DNA of 64,000 nt from Flavobacterium sp. N1736 (lineage in GTDB: Bacteria > Bacteroidota > Bacteroidia > Flavobacteriales > Flavobacteriaceae): positions 2,232,001 to 2,296,000 of the forward strand of contig NZ_CP109994.1 of assembly GCF_025947065.1 (NCBI RefSeq). Reading direction: 5' to 3'. Position numbers and translations under genes: made by a program. Position 1 is the first letter of the stretch; every line of letters starts with the position of its first letter. Of the stretch, positions 9,447-19,497 are shown piece after piece. Below the pieces are notes generated by a model. That model made no database searches, had not been told where the DNA came from, and saw nothing but the letters and a program-made list of their open reading frames with translations.

Positions 9447-12400
9447 TTAAAAATCATTATCGTCAGGAATATATCCTTCGTTGTTATTATTTTGTTGCGG
9501 CTTAGGTTTCTCCTCGTCTTTTTTATCAGATTTCTTTTTATTCTTATCTGTTTCTTTTGAACTTGAGAAATTCAAATAATCCGGATTTACATAAGAATCC
9601 GGCAAATCATCAGGAGAACTTTTTAACGATCGTTCTAATTTATGGTTCTTAAATATCTTATTGACCAATTCACTAAAAGTATCAAAATCTACCTCATACG
9701 AAATACCAACTCCTTGTGTATAACCAATTCCCTGACCAACATAATTAATATCATTTTCTTTATTAAACAAACGAAGATTCATAGAACCATCTTCATTTAC
9801 TCTGTAAAGAATTTCAATATCTCCAACAATCGCAGATTCATTAACGCCTCCAACCGGAACTCCTAATTTTCCGTTTATGGATATTTTTTCATTAATTTGA
9901 GACGATATATTCGCCACAAACTGACCATCGGCTTCCTGACCAATTCGTTTGTCTGCAGATATAAAGTTCAGGTCAATATTAAACTTATCATTATCTGATT
10001 TAATGATTCCACCCAATAAACTGGCAGCAGTTTCAGCAAAAGTTCCAGATAAATCACTTTGATTAAATCCATCCGGACTCATAAACGAACCTGTCGACAG
10101 TAAATACAATGCCTGCGTTTGGCGCACATCTTTATCATCTAACTTATATTGTATTTCTGATTTTAAAACATTACTTACAGACGGAAACTGAATATCAAAA
10201 TTAGGCTCCGGGCTCGTTAAATCTCCTCTTAAACCAATTACAACTTCTACCGGTACTTTTTTATTAAAGGATGAATTATCCAGCAATACAGCAGGATTTG
10301 CAGATGTTCTGTAAACGGCTTCAAGATTCAACTGGGCTTTCATCGGGTTACCTTCCCAAATAATAGATCCGCCTTTTTTAACGGCGAATTTTTTATCGAT
10401 CAAACCTCCGTATTTAAAGTTATAAGTTCCTTCGTATGCCTGGAAATCTCCCCACATATTAAATTTACCCAATGTGTTGATTTTAAATAACAACGAACCA
10501 TATCCTTTTCCTTTCATACCGTGACCGGAATTTCGATCCAGAATTACTTCGACTTCCGCATCTGGCGTAATATCAAAATCAAACTCCAGTTCAAGTCCGT
10601 TATAATTTCGCGTTTTTTCAACAATACCATTTGCGAGATTGTATTTTTCTTTTGGCGTTACAAAATGTATCCAGCTGCTCTCCCCTACACTTTGCACATT
10701 ATTAATAGGTATCTTAACTTCCGTTCCTTTTTCAGATTTAGCATCTACCTTAATAAACAAACTTTCTGTTGGTCCTTTTATACTTGCTGTACCATTAATA
10801 AATGCAGTACCAAAATAAGCCGCATCATCGCTGTCTTTGGTATCAAGTGCCAATAATCGTTTCGTCGTTATGGTTAAATCGAGTTTCCAGTCGCCAAAAT
10901 TATGATGTTCAATACTTCCGTTCAGCAATCCTTTTGTGCCGTATTTCGTATCGGTTAACTGATTATTTCTAAACAAAAATTTCTCATCAGTTAAATCAAT
11001 AACCGTTCGATCGCTTAATTCATAATCTGTATTAAGGTACGGAATGGTCATTCCGGCTTTTTCGACATATAATCTACCGTTGATTTCCGGTTTTTTAAGA
11101 TTCCCCACAACCGCGGCATTTCCGGACACACTTCCTCGAACATTCGACAAAACGTCTCCGCCAACAGTTCCTAAAGTGGCTAAATTAAAGCCTTCAAGTT
11201 TTAGCTTTAAGTCCAGAATAGTTTCTTTATTTTCGATCGCAAAACTTCCGTTGGCACTAAACGATTCCGAAAAACCATTTTGTATCGATGAATTTATAGT
11301 AAATTTTCTCAGGCTTTCATCTCCCGAAATATCAAAATTTAAAGTACCTAATTCCGTTTTATTTAAGTTAAGATGGTCAATAACAATAGATGCCGTGGGT
11401 TGATAAACATCTTTATTCTGTTTAAAATTGACCTTTCCGTTCAAATTACCATTAAACACAAATTTTGAAGTTAACGGCGTAATTTTATTAATATCGACAT
11501 CTTCAAAATTCAGCACAATATCCTTATAATCCTTTCCTTTTATTTCTCCATTTAAATCAATTTTTTGATCTTCATGCGATAATACAATATTGTCTATATT
11601 AAAGTTTTTGAAATTTTTATCAAAAACAACCTGATTATCTGATGCATCTTCTTCGTTTAAATACCATAAATAATCCTTAAACTTCATCTCAGATTTTTTG
11701 ATACCAACAATATTATTTTTGTTTTTATCAATAGTATGATACAAGTTCATATTAAAATAATCATTCCCTTTTTCGCCACCTTTAAATTCTGAACGAACAA
11801 ACAAAGTATCTTTTGATGTTACATTAATCAAATTGAAATCACGAATTTTATAATAAGGCGTTTTGATACTATCTAACTCAATAAAAGCATTATAAAGCGG
11901 ATTTTTATTATCTATATTAATCCTGATATTATCAAACGTATTTTTTGCAGCAGTTATTTTTTGCGATTTAAACCTAAATTTAAATTCATTCAAATCAGCA
12001 TCAATTTTTCCACGAACCACAGTTGATGAATCAACATTGATTTCAGGATATAACATTTCGACCACTTTATCATAAACATGAAAGTTGAAACGTAAAAATT
12101 GTCCTTTTTTAACCTTATAAGGTTTGTAATTCGTATAAAGACTTCCTACTGAATTCATTACCAGTTTATCTAATTGAGCAAACTGAAATTTACCCACAAT
12201 TTTACCATTAACAATATCCGTAGAATTAATGGTTATGGTACGTAATTTATCAGCATCAAAACTAGAATTAACCGTTAAATCATCAAAAGCATAAGTCGAT
12301 TTTGGATTTTGATAAACCGCGTCTTTAATGTAAATATTTCCCTGTAGATTTTCGATCGAATTTCCGGTAACTTCAACAACCGCGTCTCCCTGAAAATGAG

Positions 12401-13937
12401 AAATGGAATCGTTTACGAACTTCAATTTTTTCAAATCAGCATTTTCAACATTAATATGAAAATCGTATTTACTTTCGCGCTTGCTTAAATCAACCAAACC
12501 ATCAAATGTTAAGGTCAAATTTGGATCGTTTATAGAAATTTGTCCTTTATAATAAGGCAGTTTAAAATTACCGTTAACCACAATATTATTATACGTGTAT
12601 TTATTATAATCCAGTTTTTCAATATCACCTTTTATAATCGTGTTTAGATATTTCTCTGTAAAACCAACACCGTCAACATCTAAATTTAAAGTTGTTTTAC
12701 CAATATCCTTTCGCTGCAGCAATGCTCCAACATCAAAATTATCCAAAATAATATTACCGGAGTAAGACGCTTTATCAATAAAATCCATATTGTTCAGGTG
12801 CAAATTTACCTGACCATTTCCTAAATCTGTAGCTATTTTAAAATCGCTTTCCAGCTCCGTTGTCGAAACTTTTGCTTTACCAACAATATTAAATTTACCA
12901 ATTCTCTGTAGTTCCTTCGGAAGTTTTTTCCCTAAAACAACAGGCAGTAAAACCACCAAATTATCATAGCTGGAAGTTAATCTGTCAAACTTTCCATCCA
13001 TGGAGAATTTCTGCTCTTTTGTACCTAAAAGATTTCTAAAATTAATGTTTCCTATAATTCGCGAACCGTTTGTATCAGTAAGTTTTAACCTTTTTAAATT
13101 TAAATTATTAAGCGTTCCTTTTAGTTTAGTTTTAAGCTTAAAATGCTGGTCTTTGCCCAATCCGTCATAAAAATAACGAATATCATTTGTGGCAATTGAC
13201 GCAGAATCGACCGCAACATCAAACTTCACTTTATCTGTAAATGCCAGGAAATCCCCAACTTTATAATTTAAAATTGCTTTACCATAAATCGATGATCTTT
13301 TGGTTTTTATGGCTAAATTTTCAAGCTTGATTTGTTTTTTAGTATAACTAAATTTCGCTGCCAGATTAGAAACATACAAACCGCGATGATCCTCAAATGA
13401 AAACCTGTGAATAGTCGTATTTACATCCGGTCCATATAATTTAAAATCGCTGATATAAGCATTCAGTTTTTTAAAATCAATAAGTTTTGGCGTTTTCTTG
13501 TTTTCATCAATTACCGAAAATGTTCCTTTTGAGATATAGGCATTTTTGGCTGTCAATAAAAAATGTTTATTGGTTTTAGAAGGTTTATCAGAATCGAATA
13601 AGCGAATAAATTTATTGATATTGTTTTCGTTTTCGCCTTTGTAGGTTTTCAAATTAAAAACCAAACCTGTTAAGCGAAGATCGCCAAAAATTAAATCGCC
13701 ATCAAGAAGCCTTTTTACACTTAAAATATCAGTACTGATAATATCTGAATAAATTAAAGTTTTTTTATGATGATCACGAATTAGTACGGTTTTAAGTTTA
13801 ACGCCGCCAAAAATATTAATGGCAACTTTATCTATCGTAATATCTGTTTTAAAATCGTTGTTGAGTGAGTCTGTAACATATTTGGCAATTTTTGTCTGAA
13901 CCACAGGCAAAGACAGTGTTATAGCCAATGCCAACAA
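9447..13937 (-). CDS. tamB: TamB-like translocation/assembly module protein (DUF490 C-terminus)
   Basis: This is a giant envelope protein of the AsmA/TamB lipid-bridge class, anchored in the inner membrane and spanning the periplasm. Almost all of its 1496 residues are predicted beta-strand repeats. The C-terminal DUF490/TamB domain is recognisable (FNMWGDFQAYEGTYNFKYGG, then KVPVEVVIGLRGDLTSPEP), and a low-complexity tail rich in Lys, Asp, Glu and Asn ends in YIPDDNDF. The TTG used here cuts the signal anchor. The same frame reads upstream through VKKIISRTLIGLILLLLAL but meets a stop at once, while a basic N-terminus lies in another frame up to 14091. Removing one A from the A6 run at 13983-13988 joins them. 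The true start is therefore unresolved. Confidence 0.8.
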   Translation of the reverse strand: MLALAITLSLPVVQTKIAKYVTDSLNNDFKTDITIDKVAINIFGGVKLKTVLIRDHHKKTLIYSDIISTDILSVKRLLDGDLIFGDLRLTGLVFNLKTYKGENENNINKFIRLFDSDKPSKTNKHFLLTAKNAYISKGTFSVIDENKKTPKLIDFKKLNAYISDFKLYGPDVNTTIHRFSFEDHRGLYVSNLAAKFSYTKKQIKLENLAIKTKRSSIYGKAILNYKVGDFLAFTDKVKFDVAVDSASIATNDIRYFYDGLGKDQHFKLKTKLKGTLNNLNLKRLKLTDTNGSRIIGNINFRNLLGTKEQKFSMDGKFDRLTSSYDNLVVLLPVVLGKKLPKELQRIGKFNIVGKAKVSTTELESDFKIATDLGNGQVNLHLNNMDFIDKASYSGNIILDNFDVGALLQRKDIGKTTLNLDVDGVGFTEKYLNTIIKGDIEKLDYNKYTYNNIVVNGNFKLPYYKGQISINDPNLTLTFDGLVDLSKRESKYDFHINVENADLKKLKFVNDSISHFQGDAVVEVTGNSIENLQGNIYIKDAVYQNPKSTYAFDDLTVNSSFDADKLRTITINSTDIVNGKIVGKFQFAQLDKLVMNSVGSLYTNYKPYKVKKGQFLRFNFHVYDKVVEMLYPEINVDSSTVVRGKIDADLNEFKFRFKSQKITAAKNTFDNIRINIDNKNPLYNAFIELDSIKTPYYKIRDFNLINVTSKDTLFVRSEFKGGEKGNDYFNMNLYHTIDKNKNNIVGIKKSEMKFKDYLWYLNEEDASDNQVVFDKNFKNFNIDNIVLSHEDQKIDLNGEIKGKDYKDIVLNFEDVDINKITPLTSKFVFNGNLNGKVNFKQNKDVYQPTASIVIDHLNLNKTELGTLNFDISGDESLRKFTINSSIQNGFSESFSANGSFAIENKETILDLKLKLEGFNLATLGTVGGDVLSNVRGSVSGNAAVVGNLKKPEINGRLYVEKAGMTIPYLNTDYELSDRTVIDLTDEKFLFRNNQLTDTKYGTKGLLNGSIEHHNFGDWKLDLTITTKRLLALDTKDSDDAAYFGTAFINGTASIKGPTESLFIKVDAKSEKGTEVKIPINNVQSVGESSWIHFVTPKEKYNLANGIVEKTRNYNGLELEFDFDITPDAEVEVILDRNSGHGMKGKGYGSLLFKINTLGKFNMWGDFQAYEGTYNFKYGGLIDKKFAVKKGGSIIWEGNPMKAQLNLEAVYRTSANPAVLLDNSSFNKKVPVEVVIGLRGDLTSPEPNFDIQFPSVSNVLKSEIQYKLDDKDVRQTQALYLLSTGSFMSPDGFNQSDLSGTFAETAASLLGGIIKSDNDKFNIDLNFISADKRIGQEADGQFVANISSQINEKISINGKLGVPVGGVNESAIVGDIEILYRVNEDGSMNLRLFNKENDINYVGQGIGYTQGVGISYEVDFDTFSELVNKIFKNHKLERSLKSSPDDLPDSYVNPDYLNFSSSKETDKNKKKSDKKDEEKPKPQQNNNNEGYIPDDNDF

Positions 13938-14143
13938 AAGTAAAATTAACCCAATTAGGGTTCGTGATATTATTTTCTTTACTTTTTTGATAGCTTTTTA
14001 ATTTTAGTTTTCTTTTAAATTTACTATGAACAGACAAAGAACGACTGTTTTTGATAAAAAATTCTTTAATTTTGGCGTCTACTTCAATCAAATAAATTTA
14101 AAAATTTGATTTGTCAAATATAATCCAAAATTCGTGCCTTTAT

Positions 14144-15166
14144 ATGCAAAATTCAGAGGTTTTTATTCTTGCCATCGAAAGTTCATGCGATGATACTGCT
14201 GCTGCAGTTTTACATAACGATAAAGTACTCTCAAATGTTGTAGCCAACCAGCTAATTCACAATCAATATGGGGGCGTTGTTCCTGAACTGGCTTCGAGAG
14301 CACATCAGCAGAATATTGTTCCTGTTATTGATGCGGCGCTTCGTAAAGCAAATGTACAAAAAGATCAATTAACCGCCATAGCATTTACGCAAGGTCCCGG
14401 TTTAATGGGCTCATTATTGGTAGGAAGTTCGTTTAGCAAATCACTTTCATTAGCATTAAATATTCCGTTAATTGCTGTAAATCACATGCATGCGCATATT
14501 TTAGCGCATTTTATAGACGAAGAAGGATTTGATAAACCTGAGTTTCCTTTTTTAGCCTTAACGATTAGCGGCGGACATACGCAAATTGTAAAAGTTAATG
14601 GCTTTTTTGATATGGAAATTATTGGCGAAACCACTGACGACGCGGTTGGAGAAGCTTTTGACAAGAGTGCAAAAATTCTCGGACTTCCTTATCCCGGCGG
14701 ACCTTTAATCGATAAATATGCCAAAGAAGGAAACCCGAAAGCTTTTGCCTTTACAAAACCAAAAGTGCCCGGATTAGACTTTAGTTTCTCCGGATTAAAA
14801 ACAGCCATTTTATATTTTATTCAGAAGAAAAAGTTAGAAAACCCAAATTTTATCGAAGAAAACCTCAACGATATTTGCGCTTCTATACAATATACGATTA
14901 TCGAAATTTTGATGGATAAATTAAAATTAGCGGTAAAAGAAACCGGCATTACACAAATTGCGATTGGCGGCGGAGTTTCGGCAAACTCAGGAATCAGAAC
15001 CCGATTGAAAGAAAGCGAAGCCAAATATGGCTGGAAAACTTTTGTTCCAAAATTTGAATACACTACAGATAACGCAGCCATGATTGGAATTGTAGGGTAT
15101 CAAAAATATTTATCAAATCGTTTTGAAACTTCTGCGGTCGTTTCAAAAGCACGAATTCAATTTTAA
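14144..15166 (+). CDS. tsaD: tRNA N6-threonylcarbamoyladenosine transferase TsaD
   Basis: This ASKHA-fold enzyme transfers the threonylcarbamoyl group to A37 of ANN-decoding tRNAs, working with TsaB, TsaE and TsaC. The ATG at 14144 is chosen because MQNSEVFILAIESSCDDTA starts the conserved core; 11 extra upstream residues are not family-like. The metal motif HMHAH is at about 114-118, with GVVPELASRAH, GGGVSANSGIR and TDNAAMIG later. It is divergent from tamB and only 2 bases ahead of rsmE, so tsaD and rsmE form an RNA-modification pair. Confidence 0.95.
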   Translation: MQNSEVFILAIESSCDDTAAAVLHNDKVLSNVVANQLIHNQYGGVVPELASRAHQQNIVPVIDAALRKANVQKDQLTAIAFTQGPGLMGSLLVGSSFSKSLSLALNIPLIAVNHMHAHILAHFIDEEGFDKPEFPFLALTISGGHTQIVKVNGFFDMEIIGETTDDAVGEAFDKSAKILGLPYPGGPLIDKYAKEGNPKAFAFTKPKVPGLDFSFSGLKTAILYFIQKKKLENPNFIEENLNDICASIQYTIIEILMDKLKLAVKETGITQIAIGGGVSANSGIRTRLKESEAKYGWKTFVPKFEYTTDNAAMIGIVGYQKYLSNRFETSAVVSKARIQF

Positions 15167-15168
15167 TT

Positions 15169-15882
15169 ATGCAATTATTTTACAATCCCGATATAGACGA
15201 AACTACTGAAACTTTTTCTTTTGACAAAGAAGAAAGCCGTCATATAATCAAAGTTTTACGAAAAAAAGATTCCGATATTCTCCACGTCACAAACGGATTT
15301 GGTTTATTGTTTGAAACCGCAATTACTTTGGCGTCTGACAATAAATGTATTGTTGAAGTGCTTTCGATAAAAAAAACACCGGAACCGAAATTTCGTTTAC
15401 ATCTTGCGGTTGCGCCAACCAAAATGAACGATCGTTTTGAATGGTTTCTGGAAAAAGCTACTGAAATTGGTGTTCAGGAAATTACGCCTGTTTTTTGCGA
15501 CAGATCAGAAAGAAAAGTGGTGAATAAAGAACGTTTTGAAAAAATCATTCTTTCGGCGATGAAACAATCCAATGAAACCTATTTGCCAAAATTAAACGAG
15601 GCAATTTCATTTAAAGAATTCATAAAACAAAAAAATGATGGTTTGCAATTGATCGCCCATTGCGAAGAAACCGATAAAAAATCATTGAAAGATGTTTTAA
15701 AGCCAAACGAAAATGTAACGGTATTAATTGGTCCCGAAGGCGATTTTTCTGAAAAGGAAATTGCATTGGCTTTAGAAAATAATTTTCAGCCGGTAATGCT
15801 GGGAAACACACGTTTACGTACTGAAACTGCTGCAGTTGTGGCTTGTCATAGTGTTGTTTTCTTTAATGAAACATCGAATTAA
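15169..15882 (+). CDS. rsmE: 16S rRNA m3U1498 methyltransferase RsmE
   Basis: This is a SPOUT-class methylase of 16S rRNA helix 44 that uses S-adenosylmethionine. The length of 237 residues is normal. An N-terminal PUA-like part contains EESRHIIKVLRKK. The trefoil-knot cofactor motifs are LIGPEGDFSEKEI at about 185-198 and LGNTRLRTETAAV at about 216-229. It starts 2 bases after the tsaD stop. A long palindromic repeat follows its stop. Confidence 0.95.
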   Translation: MQLFYNPDIDETTETFSFDKEESRHIIKVLRKKDSDILHVTNGFGLLFETAITLASDNKCIVEVLSIKKTPEPKFRLHLAVAPTKMNDRFEWFLEKATEIGVQEITPVFCDRSERKVVNKERFEKIILSAMKQSNETYLPKLNEAISFKEFIKQKNDGLQLIAHCEETDKKSLKDVLKPNENVTVLIGPEGDFSEKEIALALENNFQPVMLGNTRLRTETAAVVACHSVVFFNETSN

Positions 15883-15906
15883 TTGTGTCATTTAGAGGAC
15901 TGGATT

Positions 15907-15996
15907 GTGTCATTTCGACCAAAGGGAGAAATCACATAACGTAACCACGGTGCGTTGCTCTCTGAATGTGATTTCTCCCTTTGGTCGAAATGACAC
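15907..15996. repeat. 31-base perfect inverted repeat (GTCATTTCGACC family)
   Basis: Arms at 15907-15937 and 15966-15996 are exact inverse complements over 31 bases, with a 28-base loop. The arm begins GTGTCATTTCGACC and ends AAATCACAT. A further partial copy of the arm start (TGTGTCATTTAGAGGA) lies immediately before it at about 15886. The same sequence family recurs at 52685, 54291 and about 61727. It can fold as a strong stem and may act as a terminator for rsmE, but it lacks a T-run and looks like a dispersed repeat. Confidence 0.9.
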
Positions 15997-16039
15997 AGCA
16001 GAGCGTTTAGAGTAAAAAAACAAGATAATTTATAATTAC

Positions 16040-16678
16040 ATGAAAAAAATATTTTACTTATTATTACTTATTTCCACACATTCCTTTTCACAGGAAATTG
16101 CTTTATTAAAATACAGCGGTGGCGGCGATTGGTATGCAAATCCTACATCACTGCCCAATTTAATTCAGTTTTGTAATTCTAATATCAATACAAGGATAAA
16201 ACCAAAACCATCAACGGTAGAACCCGGAAATCCTGACTTGCTTTCGTATCCTTTTGTACATATGACGGGACACGGAAATGTGGTCTTTAGCGATGCCGAT
16301 GTTAGTAATTTGAGAAATTATTTAACATCCGGAGGTTTCCTGCATATTGACGATAATTACGGAATGGATCAATACATTCGAAAAGAAATCAAGAAAATAT
16401 TCCCGAATAATAATTTAATTGAAATTCCTGCCAATCATCCTATTTTTCAAAAACCGTTTCCTTTTCCTAACGGATTACCAAAAATTCACGAACACGATGG
16501 TACTCGTGCTCAGGCTTTTGGCATTTTTGTCGACAATAAATTGGTTTTATTATACACGTACGAATGTGATTTGGGCGATGGCTGGGAAGATGCAGAAGTA
16601 CACAACGATCCGCTTGCTGTTAGAGAAAAAGCGCTAAAAATGGGTGCCAATATCATCAACTATATTTTTACCAATTAA
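16040..16678 (+). CDS. DUF4159 domain protein, secreted
   Basis: The protein has 212 residues with a signal peptide (MKKIFYLLLLISTHSFSQE). The body matches the DUF4159 family: FVHMTGHGNVVFSD, NYLTSGGFLHIDDNYGMD and IHEHDGTRAQAFGI. The domain resembles ThuA or glutamine-amidotransferase-like flavodoxin folds, but no enzyme activity is established. It lies 10 bases before a SpoU methylase and could share a transcript with it. Confidence 0.85.
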   Translation: MKKIFYLLLLISTHSFSQEIALLKYSGGGDWYANPTSLPNLIQFCNSNINTRIKPKPSTVEPGNPDLLSYPFVHMTGHGNVVFSDADVSNLRNYLTSGGFLHIDDNYGMDQYIRKEIKKIFPNNNLIEIPANHPIFQKPFPFPNGLPKIHEHDGTRAQAFGIFVDNKLVLLYTYECDLGDGWEDAEVHNDPLAVREKALKMGANIINYIFTN

Positions 16679-16688
16679 ACCTTAAAAA

Positions 16689-17183
16689 GTGCAGCTTACT
16701 CACGAAGAAAATCAATTTGAACGAAAAACGTTTCCCATAACGCTGGTTTGTGATCATATTTATTTTCAACAAAATATTGGTTCTCTTTTTAGAATTGCAG
16801 AAGCTTTTGGTGTGGAAAATATTATTTTTTTAGGAAAAGATATTCCGCTCACACCCAGAAAAATCAATAAAACTTCAAGAAGCACACATCTTTATGTGCC
16901 GCATATTGTAATCGAACAAACAACAGAACTTGTTGATTACTTAACTTCAAACAACTTCGAAATTATTGCTTTGGAAATTGCCAGCAATAGTAAACCCTTA
17001 AAAGAAGTTGTAATTCCTGATAACCAAAAAATTGCACTTTTACTGGGAAGTGAAATTGACGGAATCTGCGATGAACTTTTAAAGATTTCGAACCAGATTG
17101 TACACATAAACATGTTCGGAAAAAACAGTTCGATGAATGTTGTTCAGGCTGCAAGTATCGCTTTGTACGAAATTACTTCTTAA
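16689..17183 (+). CDS. TrmH/SpoU-family RNA 2'-O-methyltransferase
   Basis: This is a short, catalytic-domain-only SPOUT methylase of 164 residues. Motif 1 is FQQNIGSLFRIAEAFGVENI, motif 2 is IALLLGSEIDGI and motif 3 is SSMNVVQAASIALYE. Such minimal proteins modify tRNA or rRNA ribose; the target is not readable here. The start is GTG at 16689, preceded closely by a purine-rich tract, after DUF4159. Confidence 0.88.
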   Translation: MQLTHEENQFERKTFPITLVCDHIYFQQNIGSLFRIAEAFGVENIIFLGKDIPLTPRKINKTSRSTHLYVPHIVIEQTTELVDYLTSNNFEIIALEIASNSKPLKEVVIPDNQKIALLLGSEIDGICDELLKISNQIVHINMFGKNSSMNVVQAASIALYEITS

Positions 17184-17341
17184 TAAATTGTCTTGAATTT
17201 TTGTAAGAACTAGATTATATAAGGGTTTGTAAAATTCTGACAAATAATTATTTGTAAATATTTTGCTACGTAAAACTTTTGTTATAAAATTGCGATATTG
17301 TTTAACTAATCAACAATATTATAACAAAAACCCCTATTATT

Positions 17342-18292
17342 ATGAAAAAAGTTTTTTTATCCGCAGTTACAGCCTTATTGCTGTTTTCATGTCAAAATGA
17401 TCAATCAGAATCAGCAGATTCAGGTGTAAGTGCAATTGCCCAAAGAGGATGTGCCACTCAGGAAGTTTTAGAAGCACAATTAAAAGCTGATCCTACATTA
17501 GCGATCAGAATGAATGAAATTGAAGCTTTTACAAACAAAGCTATGCTTACAGGTAAACTTGTAAATGGCAAAGTTCAAATTCCGGTTGTTGTAAATGTTT
17601 TATACAGAACTACTGCTGAAAACATTTCGAATGCACAAATTCAAACACAAATCGATGTATTAAACAAGGATTTTAATGCGTTAAACTCAGATTTTGGTAG
17701 TGTTCCTGCACTATTTTCTGGTGTAAAAGCAAATGTAGGTATTTCATTTGTTTTAGATCAGGTTATTAGAAAATCGACTACAAAAACATCTTGGGGAACA
17801 AATGATGCCATGAAAAAAACGGCTCAGGGAGGTCTTGCACCAACTACTCCAACAACAAAGCTTAACTTATGGGCTTGTACTATTGGTGGCGGAATTTTAG
17901 GTTATGCTCAATTTCCTGGTGGAGCTTCGGCTACTGACGGAGTTGTAATTGACTCTAAATATTTTGGTTTATCAGGTTCAGCAAACGCTCCTTACAACTT
18001 AGGAAGAACTGCTACTCACGAAGTTGGTCACTGGATGAATTTACGTCACATTTGGGGAGATGCAACTTGCGGAAGCGATTTAGTATCTGATACGCCAACT
18101 CACAACACTGCAAATTACGGTGTACCTGCGTATCCTCATTACAGTACTTGTTCTGGAACTCCTGTAGAAATGACAATGAACTACATGGATTATACAGATG
18201 ATAATGCAATGTACATGTTCTCTAACGGACAAAAAAGCAGAATGGCTGCAATATTTGTAACCGGAGGTCCAAGAGCTGCATTTGGTATCTAA
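17342..18292 (+). CDS. M43-family (pappalysin-like) zinc metalloprotease, lipoprotein
   Basis: This is a secreted metzincin-type protease of 316 residues. The N-terminus ends in a lipobox-like LLLFSC with Cys17, so it is probably lipid-anchored. The zinc motif HEVGHWMNLRH covers residues 226-236 and is followed by IWGD, as in ulilysin and other M43 members. The Met-turn is MTMNYMDY at about 277-284. Residues 37-75 are likely propeptide. Cys pairs at 243/270 may form a disulfide. It stands alone, with its own terminator. Confidence 0.92.
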   Translation: MKKVFLSAVTALLLFSCQNDQSESADSGVSAIAQRGCATQEVLEAQLKADPTLAIRMNEIEAFTNKAMLTGKLVNGKVQIPVVVNVLYRTTAENISNAQIQTQIDVLNKDFNALNSDFGSVPALFSGVKANVGISFVLDQVIRKSTTKTSWGTNDAMKKTAQGGLAPTTPTTKLNLWACTIGGGILGYAQFPGGASATDGVVIDSKYFGLSGSANAPYNLGRTATHEVGHWMNLRHIWGDATCGSDLVSDTPTHNTANYGVPAYPHYSTCSGTPVEMTMNYMDYTDDNAMYMFSNGQKSRMAAIFVTGGPRAAFGI

Positions 18293-18316
18293 AAGATATT
18301 CAACATAATACACTTA

Positions 18317-18343
18317 AAAGCGAGATATACACTATCTCGCTTT
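18317..18343 (+). terminator. Terminator after M43 protease gene
   Basis: The stem AAAGCGAGATA/TATCTCGCTTT has a 5-base loop and is followed by a T-run on the plus strand. Confidence 0.88.
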
Positions 18344-18403
18344 TTTTGTTTTAGTACCAAAATTTCAAAGCTTTTTCCTATATTTATCATCTAAAACCCA
18401 ATC

Positions 18404-19495
18404 ATGATCACATCAAAAATAATATCTAACGGAATATTACGAGCTTTAACCACCATTTTAGTTGTTGCCCTGATTTTATATTTCTTATATGAAATACAAA
18501 CCGTAATTGTCTATTTATGCATTTCTTTAATATTGTGTTTAATAGCAAATCCGTTAGTACAATTTTTAAAAAATAAATTAAAATTCGGAAATTCATTAGC
18601 CGCTACAACAACCATAATTGTTTTTATATTAACAATGGTTGGTTTTATATTTTTGTTCGTTCCGCTGATTATTTCGCAAGCCAATAATTTATCTTTACTC
18701 GACACCGATCATTTACAAACGCAATTTCTGGAAGCAGAACAAAGTATTGAAACTTATTTTAATATTCCGCACGTAGATTTAAACAAAGTATTGAAAGATT
18801 CTAAAATAACATCCATGTTCAATTTTAGTTATTTTACAGGTTTCATCAATTCGATTTTAGGTTTTGTCGCTGATATGGGAATGGGATTGGTTTCGGTATT
18901 TTTTATTACTTTTTTCTTTATTAAAGATCAGGACGCGTTTAAAGCTACTGCAAGAAAAATTTTGCCGGATACAAACGAAGACAAAATTTTAAATTCTATC
19001 GCAAAAATAAATCATTTCCTAACACGTTATTTTATTGGTTTATTGCTGCAATTAACAGTTGTATTTATTTTGTATTTGATTGTTTTAATGATTTTTGGAA
19101 ATCAAAATGCTTTTGTAATTGCTTTTTTATGTGCCATTTTAAATATCATTCCGTATATAGGACCTATTATCGGAACTATTTTAGCAGGTCTTTTAACGAT
19201 GATAAGCATGATTGGAAGCGATTTTCAATCGGAGATTTTACCCCGAACTATATATGTAATCATAGGTTTTTTAATTGTTCAGGCAATTGATAATAATATT
19301 AGTCAGCCCATAATTTCGTCAAAAAGTGTAAATTCGCACCCGTTAGAAATATTCCTGATTACTTTAATTAGCGGCATTACTTTTGGAATTGTGGGAATGA
19401 TTATCGCCATTCCGGTTTTTACAATGGTAAAAGTAATTTTAAAAGAATTTTTTCCTGACAACAAAATTGTCTCCGTATTAACCGAAAGAATTTAG
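18404..19495 (+). CDS. AI-2E family transporter (YdiK/PerM type permease)
   Basis: This is a polytopic inner-membrane protein of 363 residues with about 7-8 membrane segments. The family signature lies in the second half: AFLCAILNIIPYIGPIIGTILAGLL, read at about 237-262, then GFLIVQAIDNNISQPIISSKSV and HPLEIFLITLISG. Members are proposed exporters of small molecules or ions; the name from AI-2 export is not proof of function here. The next gene starts 2 bases after the stop. Confidence 0.9.
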   Translation: MITSKIISNGILRALTTILVVALILYFLYEIQTVIVYLCISLILCLIANPLVQFLKNKLKFGNSLAATTTIIVFILTMVGFIFLFVPLIISQANNLSLLDTDHLQTQFLEAEQSIETYFNIPHVDLNKVLKDSKITSMFNFSYFTGFINSILGFVADMGMGLVSVFFITFFFIKDQDAFKATARKILPDTNEDKILNSIAKINHFLTRYFIGLLLQLTVVFILYLIVLMIFGNQNAFVIAFLCAILNIIPYIGPIIGTILAGLLTMISMIGSDFQSEILPRTIYVIIGFLIVQAIDNNISQPIISSKSVNSHPLEIFLITLISGITFGIVGMIIAIPVFTMVKVILKEFFPDNKIVSVLTERI

Positions 19496-19497
19496 CA

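Noticed and set aside
13849-14091. Separate 80-residue gene overlapping the tamB start
   Set aside because: Its first 35 residues look like the missing tamB N-terminus and the rest lies inside tamB in a shifted frame, so it is treated as part of a frameshift and not as a gene.
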